DNA from: Pseudo-nitzschia pungens | Taxonomy: Eukaryota; Bacillariophyta; Bacillariophyceae; Bacillariales; Bacillariaceae | Direction of reading: 5' to 3' | NCBI GenBank assembly: GCA_037355855.1 | Contig: CM074762.1 | Location: forward strand, 5,084,001 to 5,148,000 | DNA: 64,000 nt | In this document: in pieces, positions 1-10,626 of the stretch | How positions within the stretch are numbered: position 1 is the stretch's first letter | How the letters are laid out: every line of letters begins with the position of its first letter | Made by a program: the position numbers and the translations under genes | Notes under the pieces: generated by a model | Databases searched by the model: none | Told to the model about the DNA's origin: nothing | The model's input: only the letters and a program-made list of their open reading frames with translations

Positions 1-1586
1 CTCAGAACCTCGGAGAGTAGTTTTCGCATGTCCGAGAATTCCTTGAACCCCACCAGGGCCTTGACGACATTCGGGTTGAGAACGTTGTCCTGCCGGTTCA
101 CGTTCTGAAACCGTCCGGCCTGCATCTTGAGCCAGGGGTGTTTCTGGGCCTCCCGGGCGGTGGGCCGCTTCTTGGGATCCGTCACCAGCAGATCCTGCAC
201 AAAGTCCTTGCCCAGGTTGCTGACCAGGTCCCAGATGTCGGCCGGGGCAAACTGAAAGTCCCCGTCCAAAATGTTCTGTCTCACTACCATGAGCGGTTCC
301 GGGCCCCCGCAGCCCCCAAAGGGGGGGTCGCCGCTGAACAGCAAAAAGGCGATCACTCCAATTGCCCAGATGTCGCAACGCTCATCGTACTGGCCCCGGA
401 TGACCTCCGGTGCCACTGTGTAGGGGGTCCCCACCGCCTCGTGATGGACCTCACCGTACCGAAAATGCTTGCTGAGCCCAAAATCGATCATCTTCAGCTC
501 CGAGTCCTGGGCCGTGCTGGAAAACAAGAAATTCTCAAGCTTCAAATCGCGGTGGATGATCCCCTTGGAGTGGAGGTATCGCACCGCACAGAGCATCTGC
601 TTGATCAGCCGCGCGCACTCGGCCTCGGTGTAGTGGTAATCGGGCTGCTCGTCCAGGCGGTCAAAGAGCTCTCCCCCCAGACACAGTTCCTGGACCAGGT
701 AGATTTCCGAGTGGCTCTCGTAGACCTCTTCCAGTCGCACAATGTTGGGATGGTCCAGCTGGCACATGATGAAGATTTCCTCGCGCAGCTGTTCCAGTCC
801 CTCCTTGGTCTCGACCCACTTGAGGTCCAGCGCCTTGACGGCGTATTCCACTCCCGTCTTCTTGTGGCTCACCTTTCGGACGATTCCCGAGACGCCCGAC
901 CCCAGGATCGGCCCATTGTGGACCCCGTCGTAGACCTCCTCGATGGGCCGGCCAAAGGGAACCTCGATGTGGACCACCTTGGATGTCAGGGACGTGATGT
1001 TTTGGTCGTTGAGCATGTTTTCGAGGTCGATGGCGGATCCGGTGTGCTTGTGTTTGTACAGTTTGTTCTTTGGTTTCATACCGGTACCCCCAGCGCTCGC
1101 GCCACCCGGAGACGAGGCCGTCTCGTCGTACTTGGTCTCGACTCCGTCCTTGCCGTCGCTGCTGGCGTCTCCCACCCAGCTGAGGTTTCCCGAGCTCGTG
1201 TTGGGTGTGGAAGCCCCCGAGGCGTAGCTCAAAAAGCGTCCCCGTTTGTCGTCGCTTCCCCCGCTGCCCGGGGAGGGAACCGTGTCGTTGAGCTGGACCA
1301 TTTTCAGGGTCTTGAAGACCTCCTCGCCGTCGACACCCATTGCAGAGCCGTTCGCTTTCTGATTGTTTGTTTCATTGTGATTCCTGTTTGGGGTTGTGGC
1401 TGTGGCCGTGACTGTGGTTGTATTCGTCGGTGTCTGGCTGGAAGCGCTGCTGTCGTATTGGTACATGGCGGAGGAACCCGGTGAAGTGGGGGCTGCGGAG
1501 AGTTTGTGTGCGGGAATGGGGGGATGCGATTCGATCCGCGGCGCAGGCGAAACCGCGTCAGATTCCTTGCTCTGTTCGCATCCCAT
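1..1586 (-). CDS. Calcium-dependent protein kinase (CDPK), 5' part, truncated by window edge
   Basis: About 528 residues are visible in one uninterrupted frame. The start at 1586 gives MGCEQSKES, an N-myristoylation context (Gly2) with a palmitoylatable Cys3, so membrane anchoring is likely. A Ser/Thr/Asn-rich linker of about 200 residues precedes the Ser/Thr kinase domain: glycine loop ILGSGVSGIV near residue 227, catalytic HRDLKLEN near 344, DFG in MIDFGLSKHF near 365, and activation-segment GTPYTVAPE. The visible part ends in the junction region after the kinase domain (FKEFSDMRKLLSEVL), which in CDPKs leads into the EF-hands. These would lie beyond base 1 and are not seen. The gene is a paralogue of the kinase at 15890-19849, which supports the CDPK rather than CaMK call. 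The codons are GC-rich at third positions. No intron is visible. Confidence 0.9.
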   Translation of the reverse strand, partial: MGCEQSKESDAVSPAPRIESHPPIPAHKLSAAPTSPGSSAMYQYDSSASSQTPTNTTTVTATATTPNRNHNETNNQKANGSAMGVDGEEVFKTLKMVQLNDTVPSPGSGGSDDKRGRFLSYASGASTPNTSSGNLSWVGDASSDGKDGVETKYDETASSPGGASAGGTGMKPKNKLYKHKHTGSAIDLENMLNDQNITSLTSKVVHIEVPFGRPIEEVYDGVHNGPILGSGVSGIVRKVSHKKTGVEYAVKALDLKWVETKEGLEQLREEIFIMCQLDHPNIVRLEEVYESHSEIYLVQELCLGGELFDRLDEQPDYHYTEAECARLIKQMLCAVRYLHSKGIIHRDLKLENFLFSSTAQDSELKMIDFGLSKHFRYGEVHHEAVGTPYTVAPEVIRGQYDERCDIWAIGVIAFLLFSGDPPFGGCGGPEPLMVVRQNILDGDFQFAPADIWDLVSNLGKDFVQDLLVTDPKKRPTAREAQKHPWLKMQAGRFQNVNRQDNVLNPNVVKALVGFKEFSDMRKLLSEVL

Positions 1587-3529
1587 TGTCAAAACAATTG
1601 CTTCGTACTTTGGATCTGTGATATAATTTATATCTGTATATTTGCGTGCAGTGAGGAAGTGTGTCACCGCTGTTTCGGATATCGACGTTGCAATCGATCA
1701 ATCAACACAAGAGCTGTTCGGCGATACGATTTTGGAAATCTTGGCTACAGCGAGATTCGCGTTTGTTGCCGCCAAGCTGCGAGTGAGAAATGGATGCGAA
1801 TGGATTTTGTTTAACGGCGTGATTGATTGTTGTTGTCAAACTCGAAAAGATGTTGCTTTTTGGATTGCTTGTTTCCGCCGAGCTTGTTGTGGAGGGATAA
1901 TGCTGTGTTATCTATTCTTCGTTGGTTTCTGTTGTTGTTATTTGGTTTGGGACGATTGATGCTGCTTGAGGTTGAATTGATTGATGAGAATGCAACTCGA
2001 ACAAAATCTCTGGGCCTGCGAATCCGGGTGAGAAGTTTTCGTCGTTGGCATCTAGAAACAGAAAAAATTATAGTAGTAGTAACCTTAAGTTTCCCTTGCT
2101 TGTAATACCGTACTATTACAATGGTCTCGTTCTCTTCTCTCGTATGGGTGTGTCAAGACGAAGCGAGACACGAGCGAGGTGTGACAGTCAACTCCCAGTA
2201 ACTTACCCGTTACTCGTACAGTTAAAATTAAAACTTTTTGATTGAGAGAGGGATTTGATTTCAATCTCGAAACAATCTTACGTAACCTTAATACTTGGTC
2301 GAACCGGTACATAAGGCGAATCTCTCGGGCGGCGATGTGGTAATCACTTCGGTGATCAAAACGAATACCGGGTTTCCCGTAACCGTACGGTACGAACAAC
2401 TCCCACTGACTCCCGAAGCAGCAGCTACGTTACGTACAGTACGTATTTCTACTACTGAACCGTGCTATCGACTGTTCCAAGCAAGAACAAGGATAGAACA
2501 AATTGTTTAGGGAGTGAAACAATCATCAACCTCGACTGAGGGTTCGCTCTTCGCTCACATTTTCCGCCGCCAGAACTATTACGAAGTAGTAGTACGAAGT
2601 ATTTTTTACTTCGTAATCTTACTTCGTATTTACTACGTACTTCGTACTATTACTAATTTGTACATGTAGTAGGTTTAGTTCGTTCCCGAAGATTTTTTCA
2701 TTCACTCGCCGACCACCCGCCGAAGTAAGACTAGCCCCTTCTTTGTGCTTCCTAGATCGGTCCAGAAGAAAGGCAATCCTATGTCCCATTAGGAGTTTTT
2801 CTGGTGCAATTTCTACTGGACCCGACGATCGAAATAGTGTCAGAATTCACCGCCGAAGCGCGCAGAGTTTTTTCTTCGTCCGGAAAGATCCATTCGTACA
2901 AATCCTCCCAACGGACCAATCAAAAAACGAGATGAGAGGGGGGAGACCTCCCAAACACAGTCTAATACGCTCGCCGAATGAAGTAAGAGGTAAAAATTAA
3001 GAACAATAATGTCTTCCCTACCGTACCGGTACGGTAAGTTACCAGTACAGTAGGTGTCTTGTTTGTCAGGAGAGTTCTTATCAAAGAGGAGATAGAATGA
3101 CGTACCTACCATCTTCTGCAGACGAAGACGGACTACAAGGCTCAAACTATGGTAAGGTTACCGTATTAGAAGTACTCGTATATTATTAGGGGAAGTGGTG
3201 GTTTGTAATCTGTTGTGCGACAATTTGGTTCTTTCTTGTTGAAACCTATTGCTGGTGGTACTAGTACTACTAGTACTACTAGTACTAATAATACTACTAC
3301 GGGAGTTAGTAGAACAAGAAGACGAGCATGATCATACCAATACCACTTTCTCCTTGTAGAAAGCTTGGCAACACACTTCTTCTCATTGGGTGTTACCAAG
3401 GAGTGAGTCATGAGTGGAGTTGACATTGTTGTTATTGTTTGTAAGAATGGTATGTTTGAATTTTGAACAGTAATGATTGTGACCAATAGCTTGTGGCCAT
3501 TCATTATCCAAAAGCATCATGTGCATGTT
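1587..3529. other. Intergenic region, no gene recognised
   Basis: I see no supportable gene. The sequence is AT-rich but contains many CpG-bearing short palindromic words (TACGAAGTA around 2580-2650, TACCGGTAC around 3020-3050). A run of CTAGTACTA trinucleotide-type repeats lies near 3256-3300. The first few hundred bases probably contain the upstream region of the CDPK at 1-1586. Confidence 0.6.
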
Positions 3530-3601
3530 ATGTCAAAAAGAGGAGAAAGTGAAAGTTCATGGATCAATGTTGGAACCATATGCATACCAAGTAGTTTACT
3601 T

Positions 3602-4366
3602 GCCATAACCCCCTGGGTTTACTAGCATCCCCTGGACCTGGAGTGGGAGAAAACACATTTTCTGCGCAGCGTGCAAAACCGTTTGCCTTATTCCTGACTT
3701 CTCCAAACTAGGTTTTTGGGAAAACCTGTACATTATGGGGCCTAGGAGCCATGGCCTTCAGGTTGAATTTTTTCACTAATTAGTCTCCTGTTGAATTTTA
3801 TTAAAAAGCATTTAGGTTGAGGTTGTAGGTTGAGATTGTAGGTTGAATATGGGCAACCTTAGGTTGAGATTGTAGGCTAAATAACGACAAACTTAGGTTG
3901 TAGGTTGAGGTTATTTACCACAACCTTGAGGTTGAGGGTGCATCTTATTACTACTAGTAATTAACATGTAAAACAAAAAATACTTTTTAGGTTATTTACC
4001 ACAACCTGAAGGTTTTATGTTGAGGTTATTTCACACTATGTTAAGGTTTTTGGTTGAGGTTTTTTACAAAACATTGAAGGTTGTAATTGTTGACTTAAAA
4101 TTGGGTTGAAAACAGAGATTGAGAGTTTCCCCTGACCACTTAAATGTTATTTTCAATGCACATGGTTAAATTATCATGCTAGAAAATTTGCGTTGAAAAG
4201 AATATTTTCTACTGCTCCTGCTAGTGATGAGATGAGTAGTGATTTGCAAATTTTGAGAGCTGATAATTCTTAGTAGTAGTCTATTTGCACCTGGTGGTGA
4301 CAGTCCTTCTTGCCATCAGCAGTTGCATTCCTAGTTCCAAGGGGACTTGTGACTGTTTCTGGTGCA
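3602..4366 (-). mobile_element. Decayed solo LTR of the gypsy family at 36063-46229, split by a MITE
   Basis: Bases 3602-3635 (TGCCATAACCCCCTGGG...) resemble the start of the 182-bp LTR at 36063 as read on the plus strand. Bases 4221-4366 resemble its remainder, including GTAGTGATTTGCAAATT and the end GGTGCACTGCA. The 583 bases between them belong to an inserted element. No internal retrotransposon sequence follows, so a solo LTR is likely. Three of four CpGs in the final 40 bases of the intact LTR are TpG or CpA here. Confidence 0.55.
3638..4220. mobile_element. MITE E, copy 1 (AGGTTG-rich element)
   Basis: This block matches 35524-36044 in reverse orientation over most of its length: the ends with TTTCTGCGCAG, the CCTAGG(A/C)..CCATGGCCTTCAGGTTGA stretch, repeated AGGTTGAGGTTGTAGG units, and TTTCCCCTGACC. 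Diverged terminal inverted repeats begin CTGGAG. The bases CTAG lie on both sides and could be the target duplication. No coding capacity is visible. Confidence 0.5.
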
Positions 4367-5477
4367 CTGCATTGTTGCTGCATGATTTATCTGGCCAACT
4401 AAATAGTATCAAACAAAACATGACTCCTGACACATACTAAATTATTATGTTTTGATGGCTGTTTCATGACAATGATGCAATTTCACACCAAGAATGGTGC
4501 AATTTCACAATGTGAACATCCAGCCCCAAGATGCCTGCTGCTGTTTAGGAAACATGCCATTGCTCCAAGTTCAAAGCTTCCTTTGTCCAAGTTGTCCCTG
4601 ATCACTTTCCCTTGGCAGCCATCGCATTGAACTGGTGGAGGGAGCCCTCAATAATATCTGTGTAGAGCATTCATTTCTTCCAAATTGTTGTGTGTAGCAA
4701 AGAATTATGTTTGACTTCTGTGCTTTATTCAAGCAAGGAGAGATTTGTCCAGCAAAAACTTGATTTATAGATCTATCATATTCTTTTGAGTACAAGTCCT
4801 GGTGCACCAGGTCATAAGTTCTTGGGTGTGTTGAGAGGAAAAACTGTATGATGCAGTAGCACCAGTTATACTTGCAATGATATGCAAGGCAGTAAATTTT
4901 TTAGTGCCAGTAGTCTTACCCATGTATTAGTATCTTCAGTGGTTTCATGGGCCTAGAACATGATTCAATTTTTTTCTATGATGTGGAAAAACAGTATGAG
5001 GTTCTTGTTTGTCTGTGCCCCGGGAGGCAACCATATTGTCCACCTGAGGAATTGAATATTCTCTTTCAATTCTTAGAATACCAAATCCATTCTTTTAGTT
5101 ATCAAACTACAGTGCTAGTAGTCCTACGGACTAAAATCATCATCGTTACTAGTAGTTCGACCCACATTAAAACGGAAACAGCAGTTACCATGATACGGTA
5201 ATTAGCCAAGTTTTTTCAATCGTACTTCAAACAACGGAATCTTTGCGCACCGTCGTCACAAATTTATCACCACATTACGTTGATAGTACCTTTTAGACCG
5301 TTAGAAAACATGAAAAATAGAGACTTAGTCCGTTCAAGTCCTTCAGAACTGCGCCCTTCCGAGTCGCACTGGAGAAATGAAACAGAAGTAATAGAAAAGG
5401 ATCTCATATTCACTAGTACACTTTTGATCATACAAAACGGATTTTTTAGACTTTTGACGATACGTAAAAATAAATTT

Positions 5478-6312
5478 ATGTTTCCCACGATCGCAGAGGC
5501 GGAGGATGTTCATTTTCCGAAGAAGGTAAGATTTGCATACACGATGCCATCATTCAGCTTTGTGGAATACTCTCGACGCATCAGACTTCAAAAGGAGAGG
5601 TGTCGAAAAACTAATCGCGAAAAACTTGGGTAGTAGTAGCCCAGCTACCGCTGCCTTTGCCAAGAAGACAAAGAAGACGATAGAGAAACAATCAATGATG
5701 TACAAGCGATCGAAACCTGTACGAAAAGTAAAAGACGAAGACAGAAATGGACGTGATGTTCCACGAGCTAAACCCGTACCAAAAGCGAAAGATGAAGACA
5801 GAAATGGACGCGATGTTCCACGAGCTAAACCTGTCCGAAAAGCAAAAGACGAAGACAGAAATGTACTTGATGTTCCACGAGCTAAACCTGTCCGAAAAGC
5901 AAAAGACGAAGACAGAAATGTACTTGATGTTCCACGAGCTAAACCTGTCCGAAAAGCAAAAGACGAAGAGAGAAACGGACGTGATGTTCCTCGCGGTTTG
6001 AAGACCATGCCTTCGATGGCGGAAGACGAAACGCGAGAAGGAATACAGGACTACACCTTGTCGGATCTATCAGGTTACGACGACGATTCGTCAGTCGCTT
6101 CTATTGATTGGACGCTACCAGGAGTGGATCAGAACGTCGATATTCGATATGAGTACATCGATACGGATTACTACGCCCCTGAATTAAGACAAAAGAGAAA
6201 GGAAAAGGTCCAAAAGGAGGGGCTGCAACGGATGAGATCAACCGACACGATGGAGATGATTGCCAAAGGATCAAGTTGCCTATGTTACGGCGAGTGGCCC
6301 AGATGCATATGA
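5478..6312 (+). pseudogene. Repeat-containing hypothetical protein, frame break near 5575
   Basis: The N-terminal frame starts at 5478 (MFPTIAEAEDVHFPKKVRF) and runs to about FVEYS near 5570. The remainder is in the +1 frame (SDFKRRGVEKLIAKN onward, stop at 6312), so the whole reads through only if one base is dropped. The N-terminus resembles a motif I know from diatom proteins of unknown function (K-V-R-F ... P-S ... Y-S, then DF..R). The middle has five copies of a 19-residue charged unit (core KPVRKAKDEDRNGRDVPRA; 57 bp each, 5709-5996). An acidic stretch and a basic C-terminus follow. It may be a real gene with a sequence error, a frameshifted pseudogene, or an unusual intron case. The strong-looking donor GTAAGA at 5527 gives no GT-AG intron of suitable phase nearby. 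AT-rich codons set it apart from the GC-rich neighbours. Confidence 0.45.
5709..5996 (+). repeat. 57-bp tandem repeat inside a coding region
   Basis: There are five units of 57 bp; GATGTTCC(A/T)CGAG-type cores recur at about 5755, 5812, 5869, 5926 and 5983. The last three are almost identical, which suggests recent expansion. The period is a multiple of three, so frame is kept and a 19-residue basic/acidic unit is repeated. Confidence 0.85.
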
Positions 6313-6385
6313 ATGGATCTCTAGAGTTGACTCGTATTCTAGGCTTGCGTCATTTGCTTCACGGTATATACCGCGTTCGCAAAGC

Positions 6386-6760
6386 GTTGAAATTGCTCCG
6401 TCTAATGTGCCATTCCAGCTGAAAGTAAACAAATAATAAGTTGCATAATTTTTTCTATTGTACTGCTAAAATCTTGTAGAAAATTCGGCATTTCTCTGTC
6501 CCGAAGAGAATTTATTTATTGTTTGTTGTATTGAACATGCTTTGTTGCTTTTCCAAGCTTAACTTGACCGCTCACAATGTTGAGATTGCTTCGTATATTC
6601 TACCATTCCGGCTGAAAGTAAACAAATTATTTGTTTTGTTCTTTCTATTGTATTGCTAAAACCTGCGTTGGAAATTCGGCATTTGTGTGTCCCCAAGAGA
6701 ACTTTGTTTAGTGTTTGTTGTATTGAACATGCTTTGTTGCTTTTCCAAGCTCAACTTGAT
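6386..6760. repeat. Tandem duplication of the kinesin 3' end
   Basis: Bases 6386-6568 and 6578-6760 are diverged copies with a period of about 192. The second contains the last codons and stop of the kinesin gene. The first carries an equivalent reading on the minus strand (LGKATKHVQYNK followed by a stop), plus matching downstream sequence. The outer copy is therefore a tail fragment of the gene that now lies in its 3' flank. Confidence 0.8.
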
Positions 6761-9550
6761 TAACGCGCTGGGCAAACCGCAGCGAGCATACACTCTCTCC
6801 GCAACTAGCTGTTGTTGGACTGAGATTGACAAACATGAGAGCTTTTCCATCGCCACTTAGGCAGTCTTGAAGTAGGTAAGTCAACTTCGAATTCCTGTAA
6901 GGAATGTGCGATGCACCGGTTGCGAGAGCATTGAAAACATCACCAAGGCAACTCAAACTCTTGTTGATCGACTGTGTTTCTTTCAGCCGTTTTGCATCCG
7001 CACCTGCACCACTGCGATCCAACCTCTCACTTCCAGCAAGATCACACAAATTCAATGCTCCACTGACGATAGCGCCGCTATCATCGTTGTAACCATTGAG
7101 ATGAAGCATGAACACGGAGTGACTTCTTGAACTTTGAGAATTCATCTTTGTGCTAGCAACTGAACGCGACCGCGCGGCAACTCCCATCAAAGCTTCCAAC
7201 TGTTCCATCCCAGTTAAGGTGTCGCATACGTCTATAGGAATTTTAGTCAATCCATCTACAAAACTTTTTCCCTCGCGGTCCCGTTTGATTGATAGTTTTT
7301 TGTTCGTGTTTTCGCTAGATGGCTGCATCGATGTCAATAAATCGTTGAGGTTTTCGTTGTAAATCTCAAGAAAAGACGCTGCAAGAGTGAAGTTCCACTT
7401 TTGTTTATTCATAGCTCGGGCTTGATCAAGAATCTTAGAAACGGACCGGGGAATAATACCCCTCATCGGTCCGTTCCCACAACCTTGCATAGTGTGGGTT
7501 TTTCCAGATCCAGTTTGGCCATACGAAAAGAGACAAACGTGATAACCATCCAAAGCACTCTGCACAAAATCAGACACTTCATCAAAGACAAATTCTTGTC
7601 CGGCTGAAGGAGGAAAGACTTTGTCAAATTTGAAGTCCATTGGATTTCCACTTCGTCGGTCAAGAATTGTGAGCGACTCTCCGTCAGGAGTGACATTGAT
7701 TGGTGAATCATCAGTTTGCTTGTCGCCTGGAAGGAAGGGTCGTGTACGGACGTAGACTCGAATGTTTCCTCTCAGTTCTTGAATGGCATTGTGCATTTCT
7801 CGACGCAGTTGCTCACCCTTCAGAAGTTCGTTTTCTAGTTCGGCAATACGCCTATCGCGTTCTTCTATACGAGCCCGAAGAACAGCATCATCTTCACCTT
7901 CTACTGAAAGATTTGCTGCGTCAACATCCATTTGAACTTTGCTTGCGCGCGTCTTAATGACACTCAAATCAAACTGCAGTTGTTCAATTTCTTTCTTGTG
8001 TAATTCCTCCTTTTCTTTCATAGATGCATCAGCCCGGGCCTTCGTTGCATCTAAATCTGCGTAAACCGCATTTAGTGCGGCAGTCGTTGCAATATGCTCT
8101 TCTGTCAAGACTTCAAGTTTGATCTCGGCCTCGTTGTTTTCGGAAGTATGCGCCGCAATATCATCGTATTCTACTTTCAGTTCATCGTAGTTTCTTTCCA
8201 AACACCTCAACTCAATTCGAGTAGCGTGCAATTCTTTTTCGAGCGATACTTTTGCAAGCCGAATGCCACTTATTTCTTCTTCTGCAGCACGTAGTTTGTC
8301 TTTCATTTCTGCAAGATCTCTATCATTTTGTAATTGTCTCCCCCATAGACTGTTACTATTTGATGCAGCTGCGACTGATCCCGACCCTCCGGCAGCAATA
8401 CGCGTCGAACTCGAAGCTTTTCGTACCTCATGACGCAAATGAATAACTTCTTCAGTTGCAGTTTCGTATTGGGCCTTGAGATCACAATATTTCTCATCTG
8501 CCTCCCGAAGGGAAGCCTTTGCCGTCTCAATCTGATCCATCAAACTTGATCTATCCTTTTGCCATAAATCTTCTTTTTGACGAAACCTGGCCTCGAGAGG
8601 TGCCTTTGACATTGACAGTTCCATCTTCTCCTTCTCAAGTTGTTCCACGCGTTGCTTCATTCGTTCCATTTGGGATGCCAGACCTGCCCCTTCAACAGAG
8701 CCAATAGTTTCCAATTTGATAGAGGACTGGTCGAATTCAAAGTCTTGAGTCAGCTGGCTCAAAGGCTCCGGTTGACTCAACTCTTTATCGCAGTCAAATA
8801 CAATAAAGAAATGTGAGCACAAGGTTTCTTAACGTACGAGGAACTGGATCCATAGTAAAAACTATCACTGGCTTACCTTCGCGACTGTTTTGCATCACAC
8901 TTCGACCGAGTAGCGGAGTTTTGCGAAGGGCAGAACCCATGGTGGTTCGTCGATTGGACGAAGGTGTTCGACCAGAAAGAACAGAAGTCGCCCCATAGCC
9001 AGTTGTTCTACTATCCATATCGTCGTCATACAAGTCAATGCCACCCCCGTTCGAATAGAGATTGGGTTCTTGGGAATAATTTTGGGCATAGTGGCTGTGA
9101 GTGTTCGAAGTCATCGATCTGGGTTGCTTTGACGTTGGAGGCAACGGAGGGTCGCCTCTGTAACGTTTTCGAGTATCCACCACGGGGGCATCATCTGCAG
9201 GAGCACGGGCACCGCCAGTACCTGCTGCGGCAGCACGAGACTGCCTCCATTGCTCTAACATCGCCCGTCGATCCCGGATTGGTGTTCCGCTGGTTGCGCT
9301 ACTAGTCACATAATTTCCACGAGATAGCAGACCGTCTCCCTCCAAATGATTGGCGTCTAGGCACGGACGACGAACGCCTCCGAGTCGAGCTGTAGGAAGA
9401 AACCGATGATTTGTGTGGAGTGATGCTGTTCTCATCGTCGCTTCCCGTATCATATCGTGAATTCAATCGTGACGAACTGTCAACCAGAGGCGTTCCTGCT
9501 CGACGCAAAGCTCCTCCTCCCAAGGACATTCGACTGCGACGAGAGCTCAT
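6708..9550 (-). CDS. Kinesin-14, C-terminal motor (minus-end-directed type)
   Basis: The motor domain lies at the C-terminus (about 350 residues) after a long coiled coil. It is preceded by the neck motif ELRGNIRVYVRTRP, typical of kinesin-14 (KAR3/Ncd/HSET). Motor motifs are complete: P-loop GQTGSGKT, switch I NSQSSRSH, switch II DLAGSE, and YRNSKLTYLLQD. Such motors usually act in the spindle and in minus-end-directed transport. The start at 9550 (MSSRRSRMSL) gives a Ser/Arg-rich N-terminal tail. One clear intron lies at 8783-8876 (GTAAGC...AAAG, 94 bp). A second frame change near 9310-9400 needs removal of 3n+1 bases: either a short intron (31 and 64 bp GT-AG candidates exist) or one surplus G in a GGAGGGAG run. 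With one base removed the product would be about 915 residues. Confidence 0.88.
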
Positions 9551-10626
9551 CTTGCAAACCGAACTTGAGGTTCCTAGTCTATGAAATTCTGCTGCTCTGA
9601 CACTATAGAGTTTGAAAGATCCCTGTTCATCCACTTCGCAATGCAATGTTCTATTAGGCCACTACACCACTTTTCTATGCTACTCATCCCTTCATGGGAT
9701 GGATACGAATAACGTCAACGTTTTCTTCTTCTTCGTTTGCTTCAAAATTTAAAATGAGTAAGGCAACGGCTCTGGAATCAATATATTCGTGCTGATTATT
9801 TGAATATATAGACTCGGCTGACGCGGACTTAGCGAACCTTGGGCTAGTTTCGCGCGTCGGAGTATCAGTCGTCAAATTGCGTACGTTCCGTAGAACAAAA
9901 TATCAAAATGTTCATGACTTATGACCCCCTGTCATTCTCCTTCCGCGAGACTTGCAGATATATGTATCGATATTCATACTACGTACCTTACGAGTAGATG
10001 GAACGCATCCGAAAGATGCATTGAATGATGATTTTTGGTTCCTTGCGTAAGGTTACTAAAAAACTACTCGAATTTGTACATGCACATTCAACATGTGCAG
10101 AATTTGTGCTACCGGTAGTAAACTGAGGTGTACCCGCGGATTTCCTCGTCACCGAACACGCTAAAAGCATCCAGCACCCCGGGTACCGTCATACCCCACC
10201 ACTGTATTTACTCGTTACCTCCGAGCTCAATCAAGAAGCAAAACGCAGCAAAACTTCGTATCTCTTCGTACACATCCCACCACTATTACATATCATAATA
10301 TCGGTAATCGGATGTACAAGTAATATAAGTTACCGTAGGTAGGAAGTATTGTTGATGATCGTACTCTGTTGCAAGCCACCTGAATTTCACCTTGATGGGA
10401 AATGATCCGACACAGTATCAATAAACCTGAGATATTCATACCTTACCCATTGTCACTCGAAATCACTCGCATCGTTGAATTCCTGATCTCCCGAACACAT
10501 CCATCCGACACGAAGTCTCACATCCCCTTGCTCGCGTTCCACAACCACTCTGCCTCTCTACTTTCCGAGGATAGCCCGACACATCACCACGACGCTACAC
10601 GAAAATTGTCTCTCGCACGTTGAAAC
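9551..10626. promoter_or_regulatory. Divergent intergenic region between kinesin and the duplicated-domain gene
   Basis: The flanking genes are transcribed away from each other from about 9550 and 10627, so both upstream regions must lie in this 1.08 kb. No TATA box or other definite element is assigned. Palindromic words such as TTACCGTA recur around 10300-10340. Confidence 0.5.

Larger units (their letters stand above)
3530..5110. repeat. CpG-depleted block of decayed repeats
   Basis: By eye only about nine CpG dinucleotides occur in about 1.6 kb, with many whole 60-base lines free of CpG, while the flanks are CpG-rich. The block contains the decayed LTR at 3602-4366 and a MITE inserted in it. 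The rest, about 4370-5110, holds no recognisable gene. The pattern fits old methylated repeat DNA that has lost CpG by deamination. Confidence 0.6.

Noticed and set aside
138..1484. Long plus-strand frame (448 codons) over the first CDPK
   Set aside because: It is the antisense shadow of the GC-rich kinase gene; the minus frame has a complete set of kinase motifs and a myristoylation start.
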